64,000 nucleotides of DNA from Agelas oroides (lineage: Eukaryota > Porifera > Demospongiae > Agelasida > Agelasidae), in NCBI GenBank assembly GCA_949130485.1, contig OX422183.1, positions 863,501-927,500 on the forward strand, written 5' to 3'. The notes beneath the pieces are model-generated. The model saw only the letters and a list, made by a program, of their open reading frames with translations, was not told where the DNA came from and did no database searches. Every line of letters begins with the position of its first letter. Position 1 is the stretch's first letter. The position numbers and the translations under genes were made by a program. Below, in pieces: positions 1 to 13,055 of the stretch.

Positions 1-2418
1 GGACACAACTAACAATCAGTTACGTTTCCTAGACAATGGCCGTTACCTTCTGATTAGACAGCTGACAACTGCACAGGTGAATACAGACTACCAGTGTGAG
101 GTGACAAATGCTCGACTTGATGAAGTTATTCCTAGCCCCACTACATATGACCTGGTCCCCAACCTTGGTGCCAATAACTTCATGATTTACAAGAGGCTGA
201 TAAATAAGATAATACTGGTGGAAGGCACTGTTGAATTGTCATATATTGCTGGTGCCGGCACTGGAGTAAATCCGTTTGGTATTATTGGCAGCTGCCGACG
301 ATCTGGTAGTACACTGTCAACACCAATTCTATTACCAGTCACTGGAGGTGTTACTAGCACATCGATACCCGACACAGGTAGTAATGAGCAGATACCTGCA
401 ACAGCCAACAGTGTAACGTTTGAAGTGAGCTGTACTTTAGGAGCAGGAAGTGGTGTAAACATTCCAAGTCAGGCCACTATCACAGTTCAAGGTAAGGTGC
501 TAAAAGAAGACTTAATCGTAGCTATAGTCCTCCAATATAATGCAGATCTTTATTCCGTACAGCCCCTCCTGGGATAACAATGTCACCTTCTAATGATCTG
601 GAGAAGCTGGTGGAGGAGAGAGTCACTTTCACCTGTGCGGTATCTGGGATCCCCACACCCTCGGTCACCTGGTACCACAATGGAGCACAGCTTAGTGCAG
701 GTGGTGTGATCTCAATCAGTGGGAACACCCTCAACATCTCCTCTCTAACAGTGGGACACACTGGCATGTACCAGTGCTTTGCAAGCAATGTGGTTGGCAG
801 CATTCAGCGCTCATGGGCCCTGCAAGTCCGAGAACCACGTAAGGGTATTCCACCATCCCACTCCCCCCTCCCCCCCAAACACACACACACAGTGTCATGT
901 ACCAGCAAGAGTTCATAACAGTAAGAGTGTGCAACTCCCATATGGTTTCTATACCCGCCATCTGGATAGAATGCCGTGGCTATCAGCAGTGAATATTGTA
1001 ACGTGGGGGGCCGGTTTGCTACAGTGTTCACATACTAGACGCATAGCTAATGTACACTAGCACCTAGAATGGCTTCACGTTAAGTATATGCTAAGCATAT
1101 TCACTGCTGATTACCTACATCATCCTATCCAGACGGCTGGTGCAGAAACCATAATATGGGAGTTGCACACTCTTTACTGTTATGAACTCTTAAGTAACTC
1201 ATTTTACTACTTCTCTCAACCTCAGAAAGAGCTAATGTGACAGCCTCAACCTCTGACCTTGTAAGAATGGACAGGGACCTAGGGAAGCCACTGTTGGTGT
1301 CAAACAGTGATGGGGGGCAGGTCTCATTGTTTGCAGTGGTGACCGCAGACCCATGTCCCACCATACAGTGGAGGTTGAATGGAAGTGCTGTTAGTAATGG
1401 TGGGAATTACATAATTAGCAACCCCTGCTCTGGTGCACCTAATGGGACTACCACCTTCAACTTCACTCTCACTATCACTGCCAACACAGCAACAGCAGGG
1501 ACATACAATGCAACACTCACCAACCCGGCTGGGACAACAAATGTACCAGAAGTGTTTGTCACATCACCAGGTAGCTATCCTGGCTCTTAGAGTCACTTCT
1601 CAATTTGTGGCTTAGCTTTACTGATGTTTCTTGTTCCTTGCAGTTCCAGTGGGTATTACTGAGCTCCAGCTTCCCAGCTGCCTGCTTAATGGAACTTCAG
1701 TTAACATCCAGTGTGTCAGTTTTGGCTTCCCACGACCAGAAATTGTCTTCTTCAGGGGAACAGAGCAGATCACCCCAGGTGTTGCTCCCTTCAATCGATT
1801 TGAGCAAGTGTTTTTTGACACTTTGAGGCTGTCAGGGGCCAGGCAAGCTGACTGTGGAGACTATTCCTGTGAGGCCAGGATGGGGAGTAATGTACTCACC
1901 CGAAGTCCAACAGAGAAACTTATGTGTTGCAGTAAGGTTATTGTTTTTCTTACCAGCTACTCAGTGATTTATATAGCTCAGCCTGTCAAGCATCCACCTA
2001 AACATGGTGGAGTGCGTAGCTAACCATACTACACTGGCACTTATGTTGCAGTGCTGGGAAACCAATAGAGTCTACCCAAATTTAGGCACTTTACTAACAA
2101 TTCTACTTAACGTATTACACTCTGCAGAATTTGCATGAAAATGAAACTGCACGTCTGACTAAATTGGTTAAGAATACAGTTATAGTAGTCAGGCTCATTG
2201 CTACGCTTCAAATATGCAATGGTTGACATAAGTGAGCAAACTTTATCGTAGCAAAGACAATAGACTGGAGACGTTTCGGCTCGAGAGCCTTTGTACTGAC
2301 GAAGGCTCTCGAGCTGAAACGTCTCAAGATTATTGTCTTTGCTACCATTGCATAAGAATACAATACATAATTGCATCCAAACCTGAAATTTACACATTCA
2401 CACCCTGTGAGAGGATCG

Positions 2419-2455
<37 letters not shown>

Positions 2456-5050
2456 ACACACACACACACGCTTACACATGCACACTTCACAGACACAAAA
2501 GTAGTATTACATTTTTCCCTCTGCCTCCCTCCTCCTCAGAAAAACCTAATGTGACAGCCTCATCTATGCCGTTGGTGGTGCAACCCAGGAATGGGGCACG
2601 GCTCACACTGTTTGCAGAGGTGACTTCTGTCCCATGCCCCACTATACAGTGGAGGTTGAATGGGAGTGCTATTAGTAGCGGTGGGAATTACCTGATTGGT
2701 AACCCCTGCTCCTCCGCACCTGCTACCTCCTACTATTTCAGCCTCACCATCACTACCACAGTAGGAACAGCAGGGACGTACAATGCAACACTCAGTAACC
2801 CGGCTGGGACAGCAGAGGTGCCAGATGTGTTTGTCACTCCACGAGGTATGTTGGATCATCTTAACAATCTATACATGTTTCTTGCTTTCTTGCTTGCTTC
2901 AGTTGTCTCATTACTGATGCATAATTATGTCTCTTCTTCATAGTTATGCCCACCATAATGGATCTGCCAGCACCACCGACCCACACAGAAGGAGACCGTT
3001 TTGAACTGTTGTGCTCTATCACTGGTGTTCCCGCTCCAGATATCCACTGGGAGAAGGATGGAAGTGTGTTTCTCCTTGGAGAAGGTAGGAGGATCATCAA
3101 CAGTACTGGGAGCTCACAGCTGGAGATCGACAGCCTAGCACTCAGTGATGCAGGACTGTACAGCTGCTCTGTGTCTAATGTTGCTGGGGTGGACATGAGG
3201 AATGTGAGCCTGGAAGTAGTAGGTCAGTTAAAGTGTTGAATGTGATATCAAACATTGACTTGTTTACCTCTTCTTCCACCTACCCAATGCACATATGGAC
3301 TACCCTTGTACAGTGCCAACATCAGGGATAACAACAACATGTAAGTTGTGTCTCAATAAAGTGCATGCACTATGTACTAGATAAATTGGATTGTTGGGGC
3401 AATGACCATTTGTGAATTGCTCACTATGAAACAGAAGACAAAGTGTTTTTGGAAAGGAAACCTAGCGGTGTCATGATTGCAGTCTACTTCCTTCCCACTA
3501 TCATTAACACCAACCCCACCTTCCTCCCCCCTCTCCCCCCAACCATTTTTTCTTTCACATATATAGCTACATCAGTCACAACAACGTCACCAACACGTAA
3601 GTGTCTATAGCTAGCTACCGTCTATAGTTGTCCAATGCATGGATGATTTATAATTTCTCCCTCCCACAAAACCATCTTCCTTTTGCAACCATGTGTGTAA
3701 TGCACCCCAGTCACAACCACATCACAATCACGTAAGTGTGTCTATAGCAGCTACAGTAGATAGCTGTACTGTGTATGTGTAAAACTGATTTTTCTACATA
3801 AAACAGAAGGTAGTAAGTCTATGTATATCCACTGTAATTCTTTTGTTGTTATTCACTTCACCTTTTTCAACCACACTTGTATGTACACTAACCACATCCG
3901 CATACACTTGCTGTAGCTGTTCATGAACGATTGATGAATACTTTGTTGTTGATGTGCTTTGTGTGGTTCATCTGAAACAGGTTGGTAGAATAGATTGGTA
4001 TCGCTTTCTCTCTCTCCTTCCACAGCTGGGTCACCAACTGATGTGTCACCTTGGATCATTGTTGGTGGTGTTGCAGGAGGCATAGTTGTGATAGGAATCC
4101 TCGTCTGCATCTGTGGAACAATAATAGCAGGTATGTGGATGTGTAGTATAGCAGATGTGGGTATGTAGTATAGCAGGTATGTGGATGTGTAGTATAGCAG
4201 ATGTGGGTATGTAGTATAGCAGGTATGGACACATAGTATAGCAGGTACGGATACAGAGTATAGCAGGTATGACAGAGTATAGCAGGTATGGACACATAGT
4301 ATAGCAGGTATGGATACAGAGTATAGCAGGTATGGACAGAGTATAGCAGGTATGACAGAGTATAGCAGGTATGGACACATAGTATAGCAGGTATGGATAC
4401 ATAGTATAGCAGGTATGGATACATAGTATAGCAGGTATGGATACATAGTATAGCAGGTATGGATACATAGTATAGCAGGTATGGATACATAGTATAGCAG
4501 GTATGGACACATAGTATAGCAGGTATGGACACATAGTATAGCAGGTATGGATACATAGTATAGCAGGTATGGATACATAGTATAGCAGGTACGGATACAG
4601 AGTATAGCAGGTACGGATACATAGTATAGCAGGTATGGACACATAGTATAGCAGGTATGGATACAGGCAGGTATGGATACATAGTATAGCAGGTATGGGT
4701 ACATAGTATAGCAGGTATGGATACATAGTATAGCAGGTATGGATACAGAGTATAGCAGGTATGGACAGAGTATAGCAGGTATGGATACATAGTATAGCAG
4801 GTATGGATACATAGTATAGCAGGTATGGATACATAGTATAGCAGGTATGGATACAGAGTATAGCAGGTATGGACAGTGTATAGCAGGTATGGATACATAG
4901 TATAGCAGGTATGGACAGAGTATAGCAGGTATGGATACACAGTATTACAAGGAAGTGTGATATGGATAACATTATAGCTACTGTGTTTGATTTTCAGCAT
5001 GCACATGCTGCTCAGCAGGACCATGCGTGTATTGCTCATCAGGACCATAA
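1..5050 (+). CDS. Gene A: multi-Ig transmembrane receptor, 5' end outside the window
   Basis: Cell-surface receptor of the tandem Ig family; the signal exon, module 1 and the start of module 2 lie upstream of the window. Exons seen: module 2 (1-491), module 3 (563-838), module 4 (1226-1570), module 5 (1644-1931), a second module 4 (2540-2845), module 6 (2944-3222), stalk microexons 3314-3340, 3567-3596 and 3711-3731 (T/S/P-rich), transmembrane exon 4026-4130 (SPWIIVGGVAGG start) and tail 4998-5050. Every exon is phase 1-1. The tail is only ACTCCSAGPCVYCSSGP, with five cysteines that could be palmitoylated (inference) and no signalling motif. Canonical Ig C...W...C patterns are clear in modules 3, 5 and 6. 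The doubled module 4 is unique to this copy. Ligand unknown. Confidence 0.8.
2252..2345. repeat. Hairpin repeat in a gene A intron
   Basis: Near-perfect inverted repeat: arms begin GCAAAGACAATA and end TATTGTCTTTGC, with GAGACGTTTCGGCTCGAGAG mirrored on the other side of a loop of about 10 bases. It looks like a small MITE. It lies in the intron between module 5 and the extra module 4, just upstream of a (CA)n tract at about 2420-2470. Confidence 0.75.
2540..2845 (+). CDS. Extra module-4 Ig exon of gene A
   Basis: A second copy of the module-4 exon placed after module 5, so the order is 4-5-4'-6 instead of 4-5-6. It keeps the family landmarks ([39 protein letters not shown]), an acceptor after CTCCTCAG and a GTATG donor in phase 1. 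It could give a longer receptor or be alternative to the first module 4; the sequence does not decide. Confidence 0.75.
4131..4945. repeat. 22-bp minisatellite starting at the TM-exon splice donor of gene A
   Basis: About 36 units of the type TATAGCAGGTATGGATACATAG fill the intron between the transmembrane exon and the tail exon. The unit contains AGCAGGTATG, identical to the real exon/intron junction (AGCAG at the exon end, GTATG as donor) immediately to its left. Units vary in length (deletions give TATGACAGAG forms). Long minus-strand open frames rich in CIHTCYT and YPYLLY across here are artefacts of the repeat. Confidence 0.9.
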
Positions 5051-6055
5051 TCTCAAACACATGATGACTAAACCTTTGGGTAATGTGTTTATATGTAGCC
5101 TTAGTAGCTATTAGACTAACAAACTGAACAAGATTACTATCATTTACATATGCATTTTTTGCATTTTTATTCTTTTTGTGATGTCAAATTTCGTTTTGTG
5201 ATGTATTTTAAGCTGCCTTGTTATTTAATTAGTTGTGTGGATAGTACTTGCCTGCTATATATTGCACACTGGAACCTTTCTTGCTGCATGTGGAATTAGT
5301 CTTGGCTCTAAATCAAATTTTTCATGAAGCCATACCAACCTGTATTTTGACCTAGGAACAAGCTTCCATGTACATATGCATGGTATTGGTCAAAGAGGGG
5401 AGGCAGACATAAGTTTACTTATGTAGCACTTCTATTACAAACACCAAGCCACACCAACAGGAAATTGCCAATGCTATTCAAAACACACACCCTACCCCTC
5501 ATTAAACTGTTACACTCTCACATGCACCTTCACTTGCATGTTGCTATATATCTAATTACTGTTTCGAAGCATTCTCCTCTGCTCCTCTTAATTCTATCCT
5601 CCCTTGTGTATTGTTTTCTCTATATCTCAGTACACAGGCAATCCATGCTATTACTGTAACACCATGTTGTAACAACCAGTTACCTAGCTCTTCCTTATAT
5701 GGCAAATTTGATTCTATATATAGCCATACTACCGTGCCAGCTCAGTTACTGGGTGTTATATAGTTTTGCATGTAGCTAAGTGTGCTCACTTTTACTAACC
5801 CAACCACAGTTAGAATGTCAATTATACTTCTTGGCACATCACCACACTACCTTTCAACGGTCGTAGCTACCAGTACAAGGCATGAAGGAATGCATTACAA
5901 TGTGATGGTTAATTTGTTTAGTATTCAAATTTAGACTACGACCAGTTGTAGCCCAAGTAGTGTAACACGTTATAACCCAAATATCGTTTGGCATGCACAC
6001 TGTAGAGGCTTCCAATATCAACTATACCACTGAATTTCACTGCTACAAGACAATT
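5051..6055. other. Intergenic region between genes A and B
   Basis: About 1 kb between the gene A stop and the conserved upstream block of gene B. It is AT-rich with no credible exon, no long open frame and no recognised RNA gene. The gene A 3' UTR and the distal gene B promoter must lie here. Confidence 0.5.
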
Positions 6056-6118
6056 CTACATAGCTAGCTAAACAGTGCACTTTTGAAACTGCCATTAGAG
6101 TGATCTGATTGGAAAGTG
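6056..6118 (+). promoter_or_regulatory. Conserved upstream block of gene B (type I)
   Basis: CATAGCTAGCTA followed by a stretch reading AACTGCCATTAGAGTGATCT lies just upstream of the gene B start codon and matches 13661-13712 upstream of gene C. The upstream blocks of D, E, G and H are of another type. Conservation may mark the core promoter or 5' UTR; function is inferred. Confidence 0.35.
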
Positions 6119-6144
6119 CATGTAGACGTGGACATGCTACAAGT

Positions 6145-9100
6145 ATGGACGGTACAACTAAGTACGTCTTTCTTTTGCTGCTGGTGTTCTCTCTCTCTAC
6201 CGAAGCCAAACATGGTGGTAAGTGCAAATATGCATTACTCTGTTCCAAAGAGACGGAGTACTATAGCGCGGTATGTGCAAATTAGTTAAGCTGTCATTTG
6301 TGATAATCAAGACATTATGTCGTTAAAATGACAGCTTAGAGTATCTGCCGGTGTAATCGAAAGCGGTTAACGAAACGGCCGCCATCAAACAATGGGCTGT
6401 ATAGGCGCGGGCGTCGGGCAAGCATCAGTGCATGTCTTGCGTAGCCGGGGTGTGGCCACGCGAGACTATATAGCAATGACGTGCTAGCCTCGTTCCCAGT
6501 CTCTCTAGGAACAAGGCTAATGTCTTGCAGGGTCACATCAACACTGTCAACGGTTAGCAGTAACAGCAGGACCTACAGGTCGTCGAAACGGAATGAACCT
6601 GCCGACCGGGGGATGCTCCGTCCACTATCCGTTTCACGTGTAATTACGGTTACCTCCTAGCAGAACGTATCACCTTTAACTGCTAGTTCAAGACTGATCC
6701 ACTGCTGAAAGCCTCAGAAGACTTTCTGTCTGGCACCAGAGATATGACAATACACAAATATCATAATTTCAGGCAGGCATGCATTTTTTTTTTACAACCC
6801 TAGCATGCATGTTTATCTATGACTGCAGACTTAAATGGCATAGCCACAAGCAGTCAACTGATGCTACCTATGCAATGTCTTCTCCACACTCAAAATTGAA
6901 TGACAATTTAGGTGAAATTGCACACCTACGGGCTACATATAGGAAACAGCTTACAGAACAGGGCCGGCGGAGCCAGTCCCGTTGCTCAGGCCATGGCCGG
7001 ACCAACTTTTTTAGACTTTCCAAGATTTTTCGAGCGGCCACATGCTCGTGCAGGCTGGAAATATGCGTGCTTGTCGCCTGCAAGCTAAGTGCCGGCGATG
7101 CCAGATTAATGTAGCATAGTTCGGCTGCCGGCAGCGTTCGTCGCTTGCCGCGGCTGCGCGAACAGCATAGTTCGGCCCTGGCTGCAGCGTTTGTCACTTG
7201 TAGCCACGTGGTTGGCGTAGCAGACCATGGGTAATATAGTACACGTGTACTATATATTATCCATGAGCAGACCAATCATGGCATTGGGATTACGCACGCA
7301 GTCACGTAGCTACTCGGCCGGACCAATACAATTTTGCTTCCGCCGGGCCTGCAGAAGTAAATTAATAGTGACTGTCAGCATAAACAGTTGAAACCAAATG
7401 CAGGGGATAAGGGAGGTATGACAATGCTCATTAACATTCTATTTTTCCCTTTTGTTTTTCTTTGGGGGGGATGCTGCACCAGTTCAGACTGATCTGTCCC
7501 TCAAACATGAGATCAATTTGTTATTGCCTATATAGTACAGGCATAGATCTTTACTGCATCCGGCTTGACGCTTCGAGAAATCATGTTTTAGATGCCCAAT
7601 GCATTATAACATTCAATGCCTACCAAAAAGCATGCATTGCTGCCACTTGTAGATATACACCCAGGCTAAACTAGTTGGTCACCAGTTGCTCCTCCCTATG
7701 CAGTAATTGGCAAACCCCCAAGTTTTGAGCAGGAACCGCAAGATACGGTGGTCTTTCAAAGGAACATGGCCTCACTAACCCTCAACTGTAATGCTTCAGG
7801 GGACCCTCCACCCACCATTGTCTGGTACCGTCAAGGGACTCGCCTCAGTGACAAGTTGGTATTGGCAAATGGCTCACTAGTCATTGCAGAAATCAAAGAG
7901 AATACAGATGCCACACGACGGGGTCTGTCCTACCACTGCACTGCCAACAACACTTTTGGGACCATCCGCAGCAGAGCAGCCAATGTCACATATGCATGTG
8001 AGTTAAGAGAGGACATAATATGTGTTGAGGTGTTCTGATGTGTGCTGTGCTATCTGTTTCAGATTTTGATGGCTTTCACGGTCCAAGTGGGACGGTAACA
8101 GTTAATGTCACATCTGGTAGTGCGGCAGATGTAGCACTCGAGTGTCGTGTAAGAGATGCTAATCCTCCACCTCAAATCAGGTGGGTCGATGGTAGTGGAA
8201 TGACTCTCACAGAGAACAAACCCAACAATATGTTACGATTCCTAGACAATGGTCGCTACCTTCTGCTTAGACAGCTGACAACTGCACAGGTCAACACAAA
8301 CTACCAATGTGAGGTGACCAATGCTCGTCTTCGTGAAACTGTCCGTAGCCCCACTTCATATGACCTGGTCCCCAACATTGGTGTCAATAACTTCATGATT
8401 TACAAGAGGCTGATAAATAGGACAGTACTGGTGGGAGGCACTGTTGAGTTATCGTATATTGCTGGTGCCGGCACTGGAGTAAATCCATTTGGTCTTATTG
8501 CCAACTGTCAACGATCAGGCAGCATTCCGAATGGACGAATTCTGCTACCAGCCACTGGAGGTGTTACCAGTGTATCTATACCAGATACAAGTAGGAATGA
8601 AAAGATACCAAAAGCTGCCAAAAGAGTGACATTTGAAGTAAGCTGCAATTTGGCAGCAGGTAATGGTCCACTTATCCGAAGTCAGGCTACTATCACGGTT
8701 CAAGGTGGGTGCTAAAAGAAAGCTTATAGTCTGCCCTAACACAAAACTCTTTCTTTCCATTCCACACAGCCCCCCCTGGGATAACAAAATCACCATCTAA
8801 TGACCTGGAACGACTGGTGAAACAACGTGTCACTTTTACCTGTGTAGTGTCTGGGATCCCCACACCTAATGTCACCTGGTACCGCAATGGAGCACAGCTT
8901 AGTGCAGGTGGTGTAATCTCAATCAGTGGGAACACCCTCAACATCTCCTCTCTAACAGTGGGACACACTGGCATGTACCAGTGCTTTGCAAACAATGTGG
9001 TTGGGAGCACTCAGCGTTCATGGGCCTTGCAAGTCCGAAAACCAAGTAAGGACATTCCACCATTCCACTTCCACTCCCTTCCATTGCCCCTTCTTCCTCT

Positions 9101-12100
9101 TTTAACCTCTTCCCTCCCATTCATGCACCCACCATCCCTCACGCACAAAAACACCACTAACATATTATCTGCCTTCTTCTTTCTTCTCTCTTCAGAGATA
9201 TCTTCAGTGTCAATGTCGTCCTCTGCCAATCTAACAGTAGACAGTATCACAGCGAAGCCATTGTTGGTGGCACCCAGAGTTGGGATGCAGGTCACATTGT
9301 TTGCAGTGGTGACTGCAGACCCATGTCCCAGTATACAGTGGAAGCTGAATGGGAGTGCTGTTAGTAATGGTGGAAATTATACCATTGGTAATCCCTGCTC
9401 CAGTGCACCTGCTGGGACTACCACCTTCAACTTCACTCTCACCATCACTGCCAACTCAGCAACAGCAGGGACATACAACGCAACACTCACCAATGCAGCT
9501 GGGAAAACAAATGTGCCAGATGTGTTTGTCACACCACCAGGTACTAGCTGTAGGAGAGAAGAGTTAGTACCTTCGTTTTACTGATGTTCCTTGTTCCCTA
9601 CAGTTCCAGTGGTAAATACGGAGCTCCAGTTTTCCACCTGCCTGCTAAATGGATCTTCTGTTGACCTTAAGTGTGTCTATTTTGGTTTTCCTCAACCGCA
9701 AATCGTCTTCTTTCAGGGAACAGAGCAAATCATCCCTGGTGAAGGGAACTTCAGCCATTTTAAGCAGGTGTCCTTTGACACTGTGAGGCTGTCTACCGCC
9801 CTGGAGGCTGATAGTAGAGACTATGTCTGTGTAGCCAGGATGGGGAATGTTGAGCTCAACCGAAGTCGGCCTGAGACACCTGCATTATGCAGTAAGTACT
9901 GTGCTGAAGCTTTCTCTTACCATTCAGCTGCTAACCGATGTAACTATAGATCAGCAAGTCATGCATTCTCCTGCATACATGTCATGCATTAAAAGCTGGT
10001 GTGCATAAATAAGCTACACATGCACTTGTAAAGTGGAACATCATAAACATTGCCTGTACAGTGCCAGGAGCTGATATATAGAGAAAGGTTTAATTTAGAA
10101 TCATGCCAGCCCTACATCAAACAAGAAAAAATGGCCCAGAGTAAAAATCCCTATTATCAGGAAATTGCTCTGGGCCAATTTTAGCGAATTCTGGTTCAAG
10201 ATTCAACAGCAAGCCACTTACCTTCTTCTAACAAATGACATACACTGACATATCAAAGGAGAGACAGGTCACTTAGTAGTGTAGCACATTTTCATGTGTG
10301 ACAAGACTGTAGCTACTGTCCCATTACATTTACCAATAATAATGATGTTATGAGGTGGAAATATAGGAAAGTGAAAAACCTCACCTCATATAACATCTAA
10401 ATTCCTTTATTTCCAGCGTGAGGCAAGATGCTCTGTACATCTACCAAAGTCAGGCAGCACTTTGATATTGCTGCACGACTTGAAGCATTTTATTTACTAG
10501 CTTTTCTCACAACGAGTGACTTACATGTACACCTCTTCTGTTCACAGCTCAGCCTACTATAGTGAGGCTGCCAGCACCAACAACTCACAGAGAGGGAGAC
10601 CGCTTTGAACTGGTGTGCACCTTCACTGGCATCTCTGCTCCAGATATCCGCTGGGTGAAAGATGGAAGTGTGTTTCTTCTTGGGGAGGGCAGGAGAGTCG
10701 TCACCAACAGTACTGGCAGTCCTTTGAGGTCACAGTTGGAGATCAGCAGCCTGACACTCAGTGATGCAGGAGTGTACACCTGCTCAGTGACTAATGTTGC
10801 TGGGATGGACACAAGGAGTGTGAGACTGGAAGTTGAAAGAGGTCAGTAGTAACTGTTGAATGCCCCGAGCTTGGACTTGTCAACTTCTTGTATACTGATT
10901 GTGAGTGATTCAACTAAAAGTCAAAATCACACAACTCAAGTTCTAAATTGAGCTTTACAGTTATAATGGAAGGACTTACAGGCCATTTGCATGTAAGTTG
11001 GTTTTCCTGTCCTACAAATATGTAGGCACATGATTTTATATTACTATAACTAGTACATATACATACACACATGTGTTACCCAGTCGGTGGTAGCAACATT
11101 GTCATGTGATGCTACAAATATGGATTTTACTTGAACAACTCACATATATATACCAGGTATACTCAACTTGCACAGAGTATGTACACAGTGATACAGTGTA
11201 CTAGGCACTCCCTGGCACAATACATGCTTAAAATTTTTGTTTAATGTAGTATGAATTGCTGTGTATATAAAACTCTGAGAAAGAGTTCTTGTGGGGCAGA
11301 AACTAGTAGATCTACAAACCCATGATCATTTACTCCCCAACCCATGATTATTTACTCCCCAACCCCCCTCCCCCTTACCCTTTCTTTGTGTGAACAATCA
11401 ACGAACAACATCTCGCTAGCAAATGTTATGTAAAGTCACCTACTGCGCAGGACACATTCAGCCAATGCCTTATCAGCTGCACTAGTGTGCTGGGGAGACG
11501 GGGACTGCTCTCTCATGCACAAAATGCAGTAAGGTGGGATGTACACCTGCCAACCATGTTGAATTAGTTAGGTTTTTTGAGAGAAGTCACAACATGACAG
11601 ATGTGTAAGTGCCTACATTAACTGTCTGTGGATGAACATTTTGTCAGTTTATCTGATGCAGAAGTTGTTTTGTCAAGTGCAGAGCACCAAGGCTGATACC
11701 AGCAATTCCGGAAGATTGACATTTTTGAAAGAAACAGCTTGTTCTCAGGAATGGCTTGTGCTATGAGTGACCAATGCACATCAAAAATGTCCCAATGGTT
11801 GCTCTGTGCAAATAATCGTAGGTTGTCCAAAACTAATCGGTTCTAGTACTTTGCAGTTTTTAATTCTTTTCAATTAGAATTTGTATGGGAAAAATTGAAA
11901 ACGTGACTTCATGCAGTATCAACAAAGTTCGCAATGACCAACGGTGATTGGTCGATAGAGCTCACTGAGAGCTTTCGTCTGGTGAGTAGATATTTGGATT
12001 TTGATAATGGCTAGTGCCTGCAGTTTTGATGTAAGTTTTGACCGTCCAGAATCGCTATACATCATTGTTCCTATAAGCAGTGAGTGCAGATTGATCTCTC

Positions 12101-12327
12101 TCTCTCTCTCTCTCCTTCCACAGCTCAGCCTGTTGTGTCACCTTGGATCATCGTCGGTGGTGTTGCAGGAGGCATAGTTGTGATAGGAATCCTCGTCTGT
12201 ATCTGTGGAATAATAATAGCAGGTATGAGGGTATGTAGTATTATGTACAGAGGAAGTGTGATGTGAATAACATTATAGCTAGTGTGTTCATTTTCCAGCA
12301 TGCACATGTTGCAGACAAAGACCATGA
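6145..12327 (+). CDS. Gene B: complete multi-Ig transmembrane receptor
   Basis: Complete paralogue. Signal exon 6145-6217 ([20 protein letters not shown]), module 1 7704-7997, module 2 8063-8704, module 3 8770-9045, module 4 9196-9540, module 5 9604-9891, module 6 10548-10841, transmembrane exon 12124-12222 (SPWIIVGGVAGG, glycine-zipper type) and tail 12299-12327 coding ACTCCRQRP then TGA. All junctions are GT-AG and phase 1. Modules 1, 3, 5 and 6 have the Ig pattern (cysteine, tryptophan, then a D.G.Y.C-like F strand); modules 2 (second half) and 4 have displaced cysteines. N-glycosylation sequons (NGS, NNT, NIS) are frequent. No stalk microexon was recognised in the 1.3-kb intron before the transmembrane exon. 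Likely a cell-surface recognition protein; ligand unknown. Confidence 0.85.
6484..6519. repeat. CTAGCCTCGTTCCCAG hairpin, copy 1
   Basis: Short inverted repeat starting CTAGCCTCGTTCCCAG and ending with the near-complement GGAACAAGGCTA. The same hairpin family recurs at 33342-33391, 46121-46178 and 60134-60186. It lies in the first intron of gene B. Confidence 0.6.
6950..7330. other. GC-rich island with palindrome in gene B intron 1
   Basis: Locally GC-rich sequence unlike its surroundings, with a repeated CATAGTTCGGC and a palindrome around ATAGTACACGTGTACTAT (7225-7266). The open frames on both strands (6779-7114 plus, 6868-7275 minus) show no recognisable domain. Probably an old transposon insertion; not identified. 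Confidence 0.4.
10842..12123. other. Long intron before the gene B transmembrane exon
   Basis: I see AT-rich non-coding sequence with no convincing microexon. A TTTTGAT stretch flanked by CAG and GTAAG near 12020 would be 7 bases long and break the frame, so I did not use it. A (CT)n tract precedes the acceptor at 12121. Confidence 0.4.
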
Positions 12328-13055
12328 TCTCAACCAGCTGATGGGTAATGTATGAGACTCACTAGCTGAACAAGATTGTTACCAGTGCCATGATGCATGT
12401 TGTTGTGTGATGTTGATATTACTTGCTACACTTACACAATACAACATTTATGCCATAGAATTAATCCTGTCCCTAGATCATTGGGTACGGCCAGAGCAAT
12501 GTACTAAAACTTTGGGCAAGAAAATGAAAAATCAATGAACCACATCTCCCTGTCTAAAGGCAGGCACCTAGATATTGTAAAAATGTAAAAAGAAGTAGAT
12601 ATGACAAGCCAATAGTGGTCATGTAAACAAGTAATGGTAAACAACATTACACAAAGCCTCATCTCTACAATGGAGTTAATGGGAGTTAAGAATATGTAAT
12701 ACCACTACACCAAAAGTATATTACCCCTGGTAACAAATACAGTCAGTAGTTACATTAAGTGTTGAATGCCCAGACATCAAGCTTTGACTTGTCAACCTCT
12801 TCGAATAGTGTGTAGTGTGTATATGTGAGTACTCTAGTAAAATTCAAAATCGCCCAACTCAAATTCTATTAAAATTGAGATTTACAGCAAATAGAAGAAT
12901 TCACAAGCTATTAAATTCTAGTTTTCTTCACTTACAAATATGCAGGTATATTTCTAATTACCTACTATTACCCAGTGGGTAGCAGCTACATTGGTATACT
13001 ATAAAAGAAACTGAAAAGAACACACTCTCAATTTTGCCTGGTGCTTCTGTTGTAC
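12328..13055. other. Intergenic region between genes B and C
   Basis: No exon or RNA gene recognised. The part around 12740-12960 resembles 10850-11080 in gene B (a TTGAATGCCC...CTTGACTTGTCAAC stretch followed by similar sequence), so it looks like a decayed duplicate of intron sequence. Confidence 0.35.

Noticed and set aside
3853..5060. Three minus-strand open frames of 308-334 codons with CIHTCYT/YPYLLY repeats
   Set aside because: All are the same 22-bp minisatellite read in different frames inside an intron of gene A.
12014..12025. Possible 7-base microexon in gene B (CAG, TTTTGAT, GTAAG)
   Set aside because: Length not divisible by three; it would break the phase-1 chain.
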